A DNA stretch of 64,000 bases, from assembly GCF_947488185.1 (NCBI RefSeq), contig NZ_CANKYM010000004.1, positions 124,001-188,000 on the forward strand, in the 5' to 3' direction. Numbering within the stretch: position 1 is the first letter of the stretch; each line of letters begins with the position of its first letter. Shown in pieces: positions 35,236 through 43,166 of this stretch. Source of the DNA: an uncultured Roseobacter sp. (GTDB lineage: Bacteria > Pseudomonadota > Alphaproteobacteria > Rhodobacterales > Rhodobacteraceae). The translations under genes and the position numbers were made by a program. The notes beneath the pieces are model-generated. The model worked only from the letters and a program-made list of their open reading frames with translations. It ran no database searches and was not told the DNA's origin.

Positions 35236-35886
35236 ATGATCCTGAACCCGCGCCCTGCCGATGCAGCTCCCGCCGCGCATGACCGCGTGTATCGCGCGCT
35301 GCGCGGTCGGATCATGCAGGGTGATCTGCCGCCCGGCGAGGGGCTTACCCTGCGGGGGATCGGCAGCGAATACGAGGTGTCGATGACACCGGCGCGCGAA
35401 GCGGTGCGGCGCCTGGTGGCCGAAGGAGCGCTGACCATGTCCTCCTCGGGGCGGGTGTCGACTCCTGAACTCAGCAATGAGCGGATCGAGGAGCTGGCAG
35501 CGCTGCGCGCGCTCATTGAGGTGGAACTGGCCAGCCGTGCCTTGCCGCGCGCGCACATGGCGCTGATCGAGCGGATGCAGACAATCAACGCGACCATCGC
35601 GGAAGCCGTGGCCCACCGCGATGCGGCAAGCTACATCCGTACCAATCTGGAGTTTCACCGCACCCTGTACCTGCGCGCGCAGGCCCCGGCGATGCTGGCC
35701 ATGGCGGAAACCGTTTGGCTGCAGATGGGGCCGACGATGCGCGCGCTCTACGGTCGGTTGCGCAAGACCGAACCGCCGCACTTCCACCGGCTGATCATCG
35801 CAGCGCTCAGGGCCGGGGACGAGCCGGGCCTGCGCCTCGCGGTTCGGTCGGATGTGACACAGGGTTTGCGGATGTTGGCGAGCTAA
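35236..35886 (+). CDS. GntR family transcriptional regulator (FCD/FadR type)
   Basis: A 216-aa DNA-binding regulator. The N-terminal winged helix spans about residues 12-78 (DRVYRALRGRIMQGDLPPGE, then MTPAREAVRRLVAEGAL). A helical FCD ligand domain follows, with LRALIEVELASRAL and FHRTLYLRAQAP, the latter carrying the conserved histidine of the metal/ligand site. ATG 35236 is my choice; an in-frame GTG at 35179 would place the palindrome inside the gene. No metabolic genes are cotranscribed, so the regulated pathway is unknown. Confidence 0.87.
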   Translation: MILNPRPADAAPAAHDRVYRALRGRIMQGDLPPGEGLTLRGIGSEYEVSMTPAREAVRRLVAEGALTMSSSGRVSTPELSNERIEELAALRALIEVELASRALPRAHMALIERMQTINATIAEAVAHRDAASYIRTNLEFHRTLYLRAQAPAMLAMAETVWLQMGPTMRALYGRLRKTEPPHFHRLIIAALRAGDEPGLRLAVRSDVTQGLRMLAS

Positions 35887-35915
35887 ATCTTTACCAATTC
35901 CTCACATCGCCATTG

Positions 35916-35941
35916 AAAATTTCTACCATATGTAGAATTTT
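35916..35941. promoter_or_regulatory. AT-rich inverted repeat between the GntR and GNAT genes
   Basis: AAAATTTCTAC (35916-35926) and GTAGAATTTT (35932-35941) form an imperfect inverted repeat around the near-palindrome CTACCATATGTAG. It sits 30 bases past the GntR stop. It could be an operator for the downstream GNAT gene or a weak 3' hairpin. Confidence 0.35.
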
Positions 35942-36042
35942 AACAAAATTCGGCCCAGTCGGGGACATAGTTTCGCGTTCTAATACGGCAGGGGTCACTG
36001 GGAAACGGGGGTGTAATAGTTTCGTAAGTGGTTCAGATTGAA

Positions 36043-36516
36043 ATGGAAAAATCAGTTTTCTCAGGAAGAATTCGCCCTGTAAGGCCGGATGACCTTCAGG
36101 TTGTATTGGAAATGGTGTCAAAACTCGCTGACTTTCACGGCGATGTCGCGACAGTTACCGCAGATGAGTTGGCGCGCGACATTCTTGGCCCCCACCCGTG
36201 GGTGCGCATCTTGCTGGCGGAAGAAGCAGGTAAAGTTGTCGGTTATGCCGCGCTCTGTCCTCTTGCGCAGATGCAATTCGGCGCGCGGGGTATGGACATG
36301 CATCATCTCTACGTTGCTAAGTCCGCGCGCGGTACAGGCGTTGGCAAGGCATTGATCAAGGCCAGTGAAGCCCTGGCACGTGCTGAAGGATGCCGCTATC
36401 TCATGGTGGGTACGCACCCGAACAACATCGTTGCACAGGGCATCTATCTGGCCATGGGTTTTGACCGACTTGATCAGGCCGGCCCACGTTTCCGCATCAA
36501 GCTGGCGGCGGCCTAG
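36043..36516 (+). CDS. GNAT family N-acetyltransferase
   Basis: A 157-aa single-domain acetyltransferase. The fold markers are clear: RPVRPDDLQVVLEMV, VVGYAALCPLAQMQ, MHHLYVAKSARGTGVGKALIK (acetyl-CoA pyrophosphate loop RGTGVG) and PNNIVAQGIYLAMGFDRL. ATG 36043 was chosen; a GTG at 36028 is in frame. The motif spacing resembles the aminoglycoside/spermidine acetyltransferase-like group, but the acceptor cannot be identified. Its stop lies 3 bases from the convergent accA stop. Confidence 0.83.
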   Translation: MEKSVFSGRIRPVRPDDLQVVLEMVSKLADFHGDVATVTADELARDILGPHPWVRILLAEEAGKVVGYAALCPLAQMQFGARGMDMHHLYVAKSARGTGVGKALIKASEALARAEGCRYLMVGTHPNNIVAQGIYLAMGFDRLDQAGPRFRIKLAAA

Positions 36517-36519
36517 AGA

Positions 36520-37482
36520 TCAGGCCGCAAGGCCCTTGCCTCCGATATCTATGAATTTAGCGCGGCGATCCTTGACCAGCGCCTCAGGTGCCTTGCCATC
36601 CAGATCCGTCAGCATGGCCTCAAGCGCGCGTCCCACGGCAGCGATAGCCGCAGCGGCGTCTCTGTGCGCGCCGCCTGTCGGTTCCGGGATGATCCGGTCA
36701 ATCACACCAAGCTGCTTGAGATCTTCGGCTGTCAGGCGCAGAGCCTCGGCCGCTTCACGCATCTTTTCGGCGTCTTTCCAAAGGATCGAGGCACAGCCTT
36801 CGGGGCTGATCACGGAGTAAACCGAATGTTCCAGCATCGCCACGCGATTCGCCGTCGCAAAGGCGACCGCACCGCCGGACCCGCCTTCTCCGATGATGAC
36901 GGAGATCAGCGGCACGCCGATCTGCAGACATTTTTCCGTGGCGCGCGCAATCGCCTCTGACTGCCCGCGCTCTTCCGCACCTTTGCCCGGATAAGCACCG
37001 GGCGTGTCCACCAGCGTGATCACCGGCAGGCCAAAGCGATGGGCAATGTCCATCAGGCGAATGGCCTTGCGGTACCCTTCGGGCCGCGCCATGCCAAAGT
37101 TCCGCTCTATCCGGGATTTCGTGTCATTGCCCTTTTCATGGCCGATTACCATGACCGGGCGGTCATTCAGCCGGGCCAAGCCGCCCATGACGGCGTGGTC
37201 ATCGGCAAAGTTCCGGTCACCGGCAAGCGGTGTGTAGTCCGTAAAGAGTGCATCAACATAGTCCTGACAGTGCGGGCGTTCCGCGTGCCGCGCCACCTGG
37301 CATTTTCGCCATGGCGTCAGCGACCTGTAGAGGTCTTCCAGCATCGCACGGGCCTTGACGTCGAGGGCTGCGGCCTCTTCCGTCACATCCATTTCCTCGT
37401 TGGACCGGGCCAACGCGCGCAATTCCTCCGCCTTGCCTTCAATCTCGGCCAGCGGCTTTTCGAAATCCATATACTGGGTCAT
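36520..37482 (-). CDS. accA: Acetyl-CoA carboxylase carboxyltransferase subunit alpha
   Basis: Alpha subunit of the carboxyltransferase that, with AccD, makes malonyl-CoA for fatty acid synthesis. The 320-aa protein has the standard length and signatures: [18 protein letters not shown] at the start, [36 protein letters not shown], and [17 protein letters not shown]. It is monocistronic by position, convergent with the GNAT gene. AccD and AccBC are not in this window. Confidence 0.96.
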   Translation of the reverse strand: MTQYMDFEKPLAEIEGKAEELRALARSNEEMDVTEEAAALDVKARAMLEDLYRSLTPWRKCQVARHAERPHCQDYVDALFTDYTPLAGDRNFADDHAVMGGLARLNDRPVMVIGHEKGNDTKSRIERNFGMARPEGYRKAIRLMDIAHRFGLPVITLVDTPGAYPGKGAEERGQSEAIARATEKCLQIGVPLISVIIGEGGSGGAVAFATANRVAMLEHSVYSVISPEGCASILWKDAEKMREAAEALRLTAEDLKQLGVIDRIIPEPTGGAHRDAAAAIAAVGRALEAMLTDLDGKAPEALVKDRRAKFIDIGGKGLAA

Positions 37483-37545
37483 GGGAGACCTTATTGTTGT
37501 TCTCCCTCGTTATATGGCTGGCATTTCAGGGCATTGCAACGCCAG

Positions 37546-38142
37546 TCAACCCGGCCACAGCACGGGATAGAGCGACGCGATGAGCAATCCGGCCATGGTC
37601 CAGTTAAAGATCGTTAGCCGCCGTGGGTTCGTCAGAACGCGCGCCATCTGCTGGCCCAGAATGGTCCAGAACGTGATGGCGGGCAGGTTCACCGTCCCAA
37701 AGATCACCGCCACGAGAGCAAATGCCGCGAGCGTTTGGCTCGGTGCGTAAACGGACAGGGCGGTCAGCGCCATCGCCCAGGTCTTTGGGTTGACCCACTG
37801 AAAGGCAGCAGCCTGCAGGAAAGTCATGGGCCGCCCTTCCCCTGCTGACTTCTTGATCGGTGCCGCTGTGGCGATTTTCCATGCGAGATAGGAGAGATAG
37901 ATGACCGAGACGGTTTTCAACACCGTGTGGCTAATCGGATATGCTTCAAATATCTGCGCCAACCCGGCCCCGACCAGAATGATCATCAACGCAAATCCGA
38001 TGGAGATACCCAGCATATGCGGAATGGACCGGGCGAAACCATAGTTGGCACCTGATGCCATAAGCATCAGATTATTTGGTCCGGGCGTTGCCGAGCTGGC
38101 GAAGGCAAACAGGACAAGGGCGGAGAGCAATTCGTAGTGCAT
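37546..38142 (-). CDS. LysE family amino acid exporter
   Basis: A 198-aa inner-membrane exporter with six hydrophobic helices. The family hallmark SSATPGPNNLMLMASGANYGF is intact (unlike the LysE protein at 20.4 kb), followed by VSVIYLSYLAWKIA and AAAFQWVNPKTWAMALTA. It is divergent from an Lrp/AsnC regulator, a classic arrangement in which the regulator senses an amino acid and controls its exporter. The exported amino acid is unknown. Confidence 0.88.
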   Translation of the reverse strand: MHYELLSALVLFAFASSATPGPNNLMLMASGANYGFARSIPHMLGISIGFALMIILVGAGLAQIFEAYPISHTVLKTVSVIYLSYLAWKIATAAPIKKSAGEGRPMTFLQAAAFQWVNPKTWAMALTALSVYAPSQTLAAFALVAVIFGTVNLPAITFWTILGQQMARVLTNPRRLTIFNWTMAGLLIASLYPVLWPG

Positions 38143-38164
38143 GTTGCAATTATTGTGATTAATT

Positions 38165-38189
38165 GGGCAATTGAAATTGCATTTTGCCC
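38165..38189. promoter_or_regulatory. Palindromic operator between LysE exporter and Lrp regulator
   Basis: GCAATT-GA-AATTGC (38167-38180) is a perfect palindrome, nested in GGGCAA (38165-38170)/TTGCCC (38184-38189). It lies in the 72-bp divergent interval and is a good candidate site for the adjacent Lrp/AsnC protein. Confidence 0.55.
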
Positions 38190-38214
38190 TTTTCAGTGTC
38201 TATTTTTGCAACAT

Positions 38215-38667
38215 ATGAGCAAAATTGACGAAAAAGCAGAGCACATATTGCGTGAGTTGAGGCGCGATGGCCGGATCAGTAACCTGGAATTGGCTGAACG
38301 TGTTGGCCTGTCGGCCTCCGCGTGCTTGCGTCGGGTGCAGGAGTTGGAGCGGTCTGGTGTCATTCGAGGGTATCGCGTGGTGTTGGACACGGCACAGCTT
38401 GGCATCGGGTTCACAGCTTACATAACGGTCGGGCTCAGCGATCACTCAAAGGCTTCGCAGGAGGCATTCGAGCGGGCGATTTCCCGATCCTCTGAAGTGG
38501 TGGAATGCCATAACACAACGGGGTCAACGGAATATCTTTTGCGTGTGGAATGCGCGGATTTGCCAAGCTACAAAAGGTTTCACACAGATAAGCTCGGCGC
38601 CCTGCCACAGGTGAACGCGATCACTTCTTACGTGGTGATGGGCTCACCCAAGGACGAGCGGGCGTGA
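38215..38667 (+). CDS. Lrp/AsnC family transcriptional regulator
   Basis: A 150-aa feast/famine regulator. The N-terminal helix-turn-helix (about 7-60, LRRDGRISNLELAERVGLS) is followed by an RAM ligand-binding domain (about 70-145, ECHNTTGSTEYLLRVECADL). ATG 38215 was chosen on family start (MSKIDEKAEHIL). It is divergent from the LysE exporter at 37.5-38.1 kb, which it probably controls in response to an amino acid. Confidence 0.9.
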   Translation: MSKIDEKAEHILRELRRDGRISNLELAERVGLSASACLRRVQELERSGVIRGYRVVLDTAQLGIGFTAYITVGLSDHSKASQEAFERAISRSSEVVECHNTTGSTEYLLRVECADLPSYKRFHTDKLGALPQVNAITSYVVMGSPKDERA

Positions 38668-38675
38668 GGGCGGCC

Positions 38676-38711
38676 GGTGGTTCGGGTTTGCATATTTTTG
38701 GAACAATGAAG
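38676..38711 (+). repeat. Intergenic repeat-like element, copy B
   Basis: GGTTCGGGTTTGCATATTTT, then TGGAACAATGAAG, lies between the convergent Lrp and DUF302 genes. Its core CATATTTTTGG with an A/G-rich tail resembles copy A at 2775-2820. Confidence 0.35.
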
Positions 38712-38743
38712 CGCTGGAGGGTGTGGCCCGAGTGCCCGGCGGG

Positions 38744-39214
38744 TTAGTCGCGCGCAACCTCGGCAATGGTTGCGAAGCGGGTGTCGAGCTCTTGCGCAAT
38801 GGCTTGGAGGTCCGGGCCAGCTTCTTTCATGTAGGGATCAAAGACGAAACTTGGAGCTTTGTAGGAGAGCGTGGCGGTGCCATCGGGTTCTTCGGTAACG
38901 TAGAATCGGATCGGTGCTTCGATCATCGCGGCTGTGGAGAGGGCGAGGATTTTCACCGCGAAGTCATTGTTGAAGACGCCAATGACCCGGTTTTGCGGGA
39001 TGGTGATGCCGCGGGCCTTGGCCGCCCCTGTGGGACCGGCCTGGGTGACGATGCCCATCTTGTTGGCTTTGACTGCGGTTTTCAGGTCCGTGAGCAGGTC
39101 GGCGTGTGTCTTCTCGGTTGTGATCACCACCCAGCCGTCGCGCGGAGCAATGGATTGGGCATGGAGCGCGGTGGCGCAGAGCAGGGTGAGGCAGGCGGTG
39201 AGGATCGGTTTCAT
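38744..39214 (-). CDS. Exported DUF302 family protein
   Basis: A 156-aa protein with a signal peptide (MKPILTACLTLLCATALHAQ, likely cleaved near residue 19) followed by a DUF302 domain, seen in DLLTDLKTAVKANKMGIVTQ and IGVFNNDFAVKILALSTAAMIEA. DUF302 proteins are small, often secreted or domain-fused, and of unknown function. ATG 39214 is chosen because the signal peptide starts there. It follows mcl1 by 66 bases on the same strand, possibly cotranscribed. Confidence 0.82.
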   Translation of the reverse strand: MKPILTACLTLLCATALHAQSIAPRDGWVVITTEKTHADLLTDLKTAVKANKMGIVTQAGPTGAAKARGITIPQNRVIGVFNNDFAVKILALSTAAMIEAPIRFYVTEEPDGTATLSYKAPSFVFDPYMKEAGPDLQAIAQELDTRFATIAEVARD

Positions 39215-39280
39215 GGCAGGCTCCCGGATGGTCATCCCCATAGGGGCAGGCCAAACCGGATTTGCCAAGTCACGAGCGCG

Positions 39281-40237
39281 TCAGCCCGCGATCATTTCCG
39301 ACTGGCGCACGATCACTTCGGCTTGTTTGATCGAGGCGATGTCTACGAGGCGGCCCTTGTAGACGGTGGCGCCTTCGCCCTTGGCCTTGGCCTCTTCCAT
39401 GGCAGCGAGGATCTCGCGGGCCTCAGTGACGGCTTCGTCCGAGGGGGTGAAGACGTCGTTGGCGATTGCCACCTGTTTGGGGTGGATCGCCCATTTGCCG
39501 ACCATGCCGAGGGTGGCGGAGCGGCGGGCCTGTGCACGAAAGCCGTCGTCATCGGAGAAATCGCCGAAGGGGCCGTCGACGGGCAGCACGCCGTGGGTGC
39601 GGCAGGCGGCGACGATGGCGGCTTGCGCCCAGTGCCAGGGGTCAGACCAGTGTTTCTGCCCCTCGCGGATCATGTAGTAGTTTTCCTGCGTGCCGCCGAT
39701 GCCGGTGGTGGCCATGCCCATGGAGGCGGCGAAATCTGCGGCACCGAGGCTCATTGCGGCGAGGCGAGGTGAACTGGCGGCGATTTCCTCCACATGGGCG
39801 ATGCCGGCGGCGGACTCGATGATGACCTCGAACGTGATTTTCTTTGTCCGCCCCTTGGCGGCTTCGATGGCGCTGACCAGTGCGTCGACGGCGTATATAT
39901 CTGCCGCGCAGCCGACCTTGGGGATCATGATCTGGTCCAGGCGGTTGCCCGCCTCCTCCATCAGGTCGACCACATCACGGTACCAGAAGGGCGTGTCGAG
40001 CCCGTTGATGCGCACGGACAGTGTCTTGTTGCCCCAGTCGATATCGGAAATTGCGGCGATGATATTGGCGCGGGCGCTGTCCTTGTCGCTGGGCGCGACG
40101 CTATCTTCGAGGTCGAGGTTGATGACATCTGCCGCCGATGCGGCCATCTTTTCGAAGATGGCAGGACGTGAGCCCGGGCCAAAGAGCTGGCATCGGTTTG
40201 GTCGGGCAGGCGGGCTGGGTTGGATACGAAAGCTCAT
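39281..40237 (-). CDS. mcl1: L-malyl-CoA / beta-methylmalyl-CoA lyase
   Basis: CitE-like aldolase that reversibly splits beta-methylmalyl-CoA to propionyl-CoA and glyoxylate (ethylmalonyl-CoA pathway) and L-malyl-CoA to acetyl-CoA and glyoxylate. The 318-aa length equals that of rhodobacterial Mcl1. The HpcH/HpaI barrel signatures are LFGPGSRPAIFEKMAAS, VINLDLEDSVAPSDKDSAR and FEVIIESAAGIAHVEEIA (metal-binding Glu), with MSLGAADFAASMG nearby. It is divergent from dgcN across a 251-base region. Citrate lyase beta is the main alternative but is shorter. Confidence 0.9.
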   Translation of the reverse strand: MSFRIQPSPPARPNRCQLFGPGSRPAIFEKMAASAADVINLDLEDSVAPSDKDSARANIIAAISDIDWGNKTLSVRINGLDTPFWYRDVVDLMEEAGNRLDQIMIPKVGCAADIYAVDALVSAIEAAKGRTKKITFEVIIESAAGIAHVEEIAASSPRLAAMSLGAADFAASMGMATTGIGGTQENYYMIREGQKHWSDPWHWAQAAIVAACRTHGVLPVDGPFGDFSDDDGFRAQARRSATLGMVGKWAIHPKQVAIANDVFTPSDEAVTEAREILAAMEEAKAKGEGATVYKGRLVDIASIKQAEVIVRQSEMIAG

Positions 40238-40296
40238 ACAGACCTCAGGGAAACAAAATTGCGATTGTGTCGTTGTGGTTGGTATTAAATTACGCG

Positions 40297-40331
40297 TTAT
40301 GCTGCAAGCGCATTTTGCAGGTGCAGCATAA
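40297..40331. promoter_or_regulatory. 9-bp inverted repeat in the mcl1-dgcN divergent region
   Basis: TTATGCTGC (40297-40305) and GCAGCATAA (40323-40331) are exact inverted repeats with a 17-base spacer, 60 bases upstream of mcl1. Position in a divergent promoter region suggests a regulator site for one or both transcripts. Confidence 0.45.
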
Positions 40332-40488
40332 GATTCGGGTGGCCTAACTCAGCATCTACGCTTAATTCTTCGCCAGTTTCCGAAAGGAGTCGAAGAAAAT
40401 TGCGCATAAGCTATAGATTTGGCGGTTTTCGAGATGCCTTTGCGGGGCAAAGAGGAGAAATTGCAGCAAATCTGACGGAGGCTTAACC

Positions 40489-41490
40489 ATGATCCAGACA
40501 CCTTACCTTTTGTTCCTCGGTGACGCACCGGACCAGCTTGCCGCCAAGGTGGCGCAGGGCATCAAGGACTGGCGTCCCGAAAACGCCGTCGGTCAGTTCC
40601 GTTTGCCGGGTTGCGGCGCGGATATGGGCCTCACGGATATGACGCTCGAAGATGGGCTGAACGCGGGTGCCAAGACGCTGGTGATTGGCGTGGCCAACCG
40701 GGGCGGCGTGATCTCGGACGAATGGCAGGTGGTTTTGGTCAAGGCGCTGCAGATGGGTTATGACATCGCTGCCGGGCTGCACAACCTGCTGCGCAACGAG
40801 GACGCGTTGCAGGCAGCGGCCAAGGTCAACGGTGGCACGCTGCATGATGTGCGGGTGCCCAGTGTGGCCTATCCGATTGCAAATGGTCAGAAACGGACCG
40901 GCAAGCGCGCGCTGGCGATTGGCACCGATTGCTCCTGTGGCAAGATGTACACGGCGATGTCGATGGACGCTGAGATGCTCAAGCGCGGGATGAAGTCCGA
41001 TTTCCGGGCAACCGGGCAGACTGGCATCCTGATCACGGGTAAGGGCGTGCCGCTGGATGCGGTGATCGCCGATTTCATGGCGGGTGCGGTTGAATATCTG
41101 ACGCCCGACAACGATGAAGATCACTGGGATCACATCGAAGGGCAGGGCAGTCTCTTTCATGTCTCTTATTCGGGTGTGACCATGGCGTTGATCCATGGTG
41201 GCCAGCCTGACGCGCTGATCCTTTGTCATGAACCCACCCGGACGCATATGCGGGGCCTGCCGCACTACACGCTGCCGTCTCTGGAGACGCTGCGGGATAC
41301 GGCGCTGCCGATTGCGCGTGTTGCCAATGCCAATTGTCAGATCGCAGGTGTCTCGGTGAACACCAAGGCCCTGGATGAGGCCGCAGCAAGGGCGTGCTTG
41401 CAGGAGATCGAAGACCGCATGAACCTGCCCGCAACCGATCCGTTCCGCTTTGGGGCGGGCAAGCTGGTGGATTCGTTGCTGACGATCTGA
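40489..41490 (+). CDS. dgcN: DUF1611 family D-glutamate N-acetyltransferase (DgcN)
   Basis: Predicted to acetylate D-glutamate to N-acetyl-D-glutamate using acetyl-CoA, the first step of the DgcN-DgcA route for D-glutamate. The 333-aa DUF1611 protein has an N-terminal Rossmann-like part (VIGVANRGGVISDEW) and a P-loop-like motif in GTDCSCGKMYTA (about 144-155), then GQTGILITGKGVPLDAVIADF. An ACGGAGG Shine-Dalgarno lies 7 bases before ATG 40489. It leads an operon with dgcA and a D-amino acid aminotransferase. Before the function was described, such proteins were annotated only as DUF1611. Confidence 0.83.
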   Translation: MIQTPYLLFLGDAPDQLAAKVAQGIKDWRPENAVGQFRLPGCGADMGLTDMTLEDGLNAGAKTLVIGVANRGGVISDEWQVVLVKALQMGYDIAAGLHNLLRNEDALQAAAKVNGGTLHDVRVPSVAYPIANGQKRTGKRALAIGTDCSCGKMYTAMSMDAEMLKRGMKSDFRATGQTGILITGKGVPLDAVIADFMAGAVEYLTPDNDEDHWDHIEGQGSLFHVSYSGVTMALIHGGQPDALILCHEPTRTHMRGLPHYTLPSLETLRDTALPIARVANANCQIAGVSVNTKALDEAAARACLQEIEDRMNLPATDPFRFGAGKLVDSLLTI

Positions 41491-41507
41491 TAGCGGCCTA
41501 TATCGTG

Positions 41508-41534
41508 GTCTTGGGTATTTGAAGAGAGAAGAAG
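41508..41534 (+). repeat. Intergenic repeat-like element, copy C
   Basis: TTGGGTATTTGAAGAGAGAA in the dgcN-dgcA gap resembles the core of copies A and B (GGGATATTTGTGG...AGAAGAAA). It is the most degenerate of the three. Confidence 0.3.
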
Positions 41535-41542
41535 GCGCGGAC

Positions 41543-42508
41543 ATGCATATCAAGGTCAGCCGGGATGTGTTTCGTCTCGCTCAGGTTTTCACGATCAGTC
41601 GCGGGTCGCGGACAGAGGCCAATGTGCTGACCGTGCGGATCACTGACGGGCAGCACGAAGGCTGGGGCGAATGTGTGCCCTACGCCCGCTATGATGAGAC
41701 GCTGGAGAGTGTGACCGCAGAAATCGAAGGGCTGCCGGATGATCTGACACGTGCCGCCTTGCAGGACCTTCTGCCAGCAGGCGCCGCGCGCAACGCGGTG
41801 GATTGCGCGCTGTGGGATCTCGAGGCGAAACGCGCGGGCAAACGGGCGTGGGAACTGGCCGGGCTGCCCGCGCCGGGGCCGGAGATCACCGCCTATACCC
41901 TGTCGCTGGATAGCCCCGGGAAGATGCAGGCGCAGGCGGCTGAGAACGCGTACAGACCGCTTTTGAAGATCAAACTCGGCACGCCCGACGATATGCCACG
42001 GCTCGAAGCGGTGCGTGCAGGTGCCCCGAACGCAAAGATCATCGTGGATGCCAACGAAGGCTGGAGCGCGGAGGTCTACGCCGATCTGGCACCGCATCTG
42101 GTGCGTCTGGGCGTGGCGCTGGTTGAACAGCCACTACCCGCCGGAGAAGACGATGCGTTGATCGGGCTGGACCGGCCCGTGCCCGTCTGTGCCGACGAGA
42201 GCTGCCATGACCGGGCCAGCCTGCCCAAGCTCAAAGACAAGTACGATGTGATCAACATCAAGCTCGACAAGGCGGGTGGTCTGACGGAAGCGCTTGCGCT
42301 GCGCAGCGAGGGTCTGGCGCAGGGCTATGACATCATGATCGGCTGTATGGTCGGGTCCAGCCTGGCGATGGCCCCCGCGGTCTTACTGGCACAAGGCGCC
42401 ATGGTCACGGATCTGGATGGCCCGCTCTTGCTGGGCGAAGACCGGGACGTACCACTGCAATTCGATGCGGCGGGCGTTCATCCGTCCAACGCCGCGCTCT
42501 GGGGATAA
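41543..42508 (+). CDS. dgcA: N-acetyl-D-glutamate racemase (DgcA), enolase superfamily
   Basis: Predicted to epimerise N-acetyl-D-glutamate to the L form. The 321-aa protein belongs to the muconate-lactonising/dipeptide-epimerase branch of the enolase superfamily. It has KxK at Lys142/Lys144, metal ligands Asp169, Glu195 and Asp218, and a lysine on the opposite face in NIKLDKAGG (Lys240/Lys243). Before DgcA was recognised these genes were called L-Ala-D/L-Glu epimerase. dgcN upstream favours DgcA. ATG 41543 follows GAAGG at about 8 bases; the next gene starts directly after its stop. Confidence 0.85.
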   Translation: MHIKVSRDVFRLAQVFTISRGSRTEANVLTVRITDGQHEGWGECVPYARYDETLESVTAEIEGLPDDLTRAALQDLLPAGAARNAVDCALWDLEAKRAGKRAWELAGLPAPGPEITAYTLSLDSPGKMQAQAAENAYRPLLKIKLGTPDDMPRLEAVRAGAPNAKIIVDANEGWSAEVYADLAPHLVRLGVALVEQPLPAGEDDALIGLDRPVPVCADESCHDRASLPKLKDKYDVINIKLDKAGGLTEALALRSEGLAQGYDIMIGCMVGSSLAMAPAVLLAQGAMVTDLDGPLLLGEDRDVPLQFDAAGVHPSNAALWG

Positions 42509-43150
42509 ATGCTGGTGTCGGTTGTCATCTATGATTGCGAGTTTTTGACCGCCCCCGGTGCGCCGCAACGCTTCTGGTGCGGGCCGACGGACCCGGACCC
42601 TTTGACCATCCAGATCGGTGCAGTACGTCTTTCGCTCGACCCGCCCTTTACCCTCTCCACGCCCGTTGGCTGGTATGTCCTGCCGCTGGATCGCGACGGC
42701 ACACGGGTGTCCTTGCACCCGCTTGTCACGAAGCTCACCGGGATTACCGAGGACAGGGTGACGTCAGAGGGTGTGGCGCTCTGCACAGCACTGGCTGCAC
42801 TCGACGATTTCGCCGAGGGTGCACCCCTGCTGGCATGGGGTAAGGATGAGCTATTGAGCCTCGCCGCGACCCTCTTTGTGCGGGACGAGGCCTCACCCGT
42901 TCCGGCGGCACGTTTCCGTTCGGCGGTACCCCTTGTTGTGCAGGCGGGCGAGCCGCAGGAGGTGGTCGAAACCCTGCGCAGCAACACGATCTGCAAGCAT
43001 TTTGACCTGACCGATCCGGGCCCGGCTCATGACGCAAGGGGGGATGCAAACTCGGTCGCGATTGCCTTGCAACACCTGCTTGCGTCCGGGCGTTTAACCG
43101 CCCTAGATGTGGCACGGCACTGTAACGTCGCTGACCAGCGACGGATCTGA
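42509..43150 (+). CDS. DEDDh 3'-5' exonuclease-like protein
   Basis: A 213-aa protein of the DnaQ/RNase T exonuclease superfamily. All DEDDh residues appear present: Asp9 and Glu11 (YDCEF), Asp113 (WGKDEL), His174 and Asp179 (HDARGD). LTGITEDRV (76-84) is also typical of exonuclease families. It starts on the base after dgcA and is followed 16 bases later by the aminotransferase gene, so it is embedded in a D-amino acid operon. Whether it has a nucleic acid role or has simply been captured by the operon is unknown. Confidence 0.75.
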   Translation: MLVSVVIYDCEFLTAPGAPQRFWCGPTDPDPLTIQIGAVRLSLDPPFTLSTPVGWYVLPLDRDGTRVSLHPLVTKLTGITEDRVTSEGVALCTALAALDDFAEGAPLLAWGKDELLSLAATLFVRDEASPVPAARFRSAVPLVVQAGEPQEVVETLRSNTICKHFDLTDPGPAHDARGDANSVAIALQHLLASGRLTALDVARHCNVADQRRI

Positions 43151-43166
43151 GAAAAGGAGACTATCG

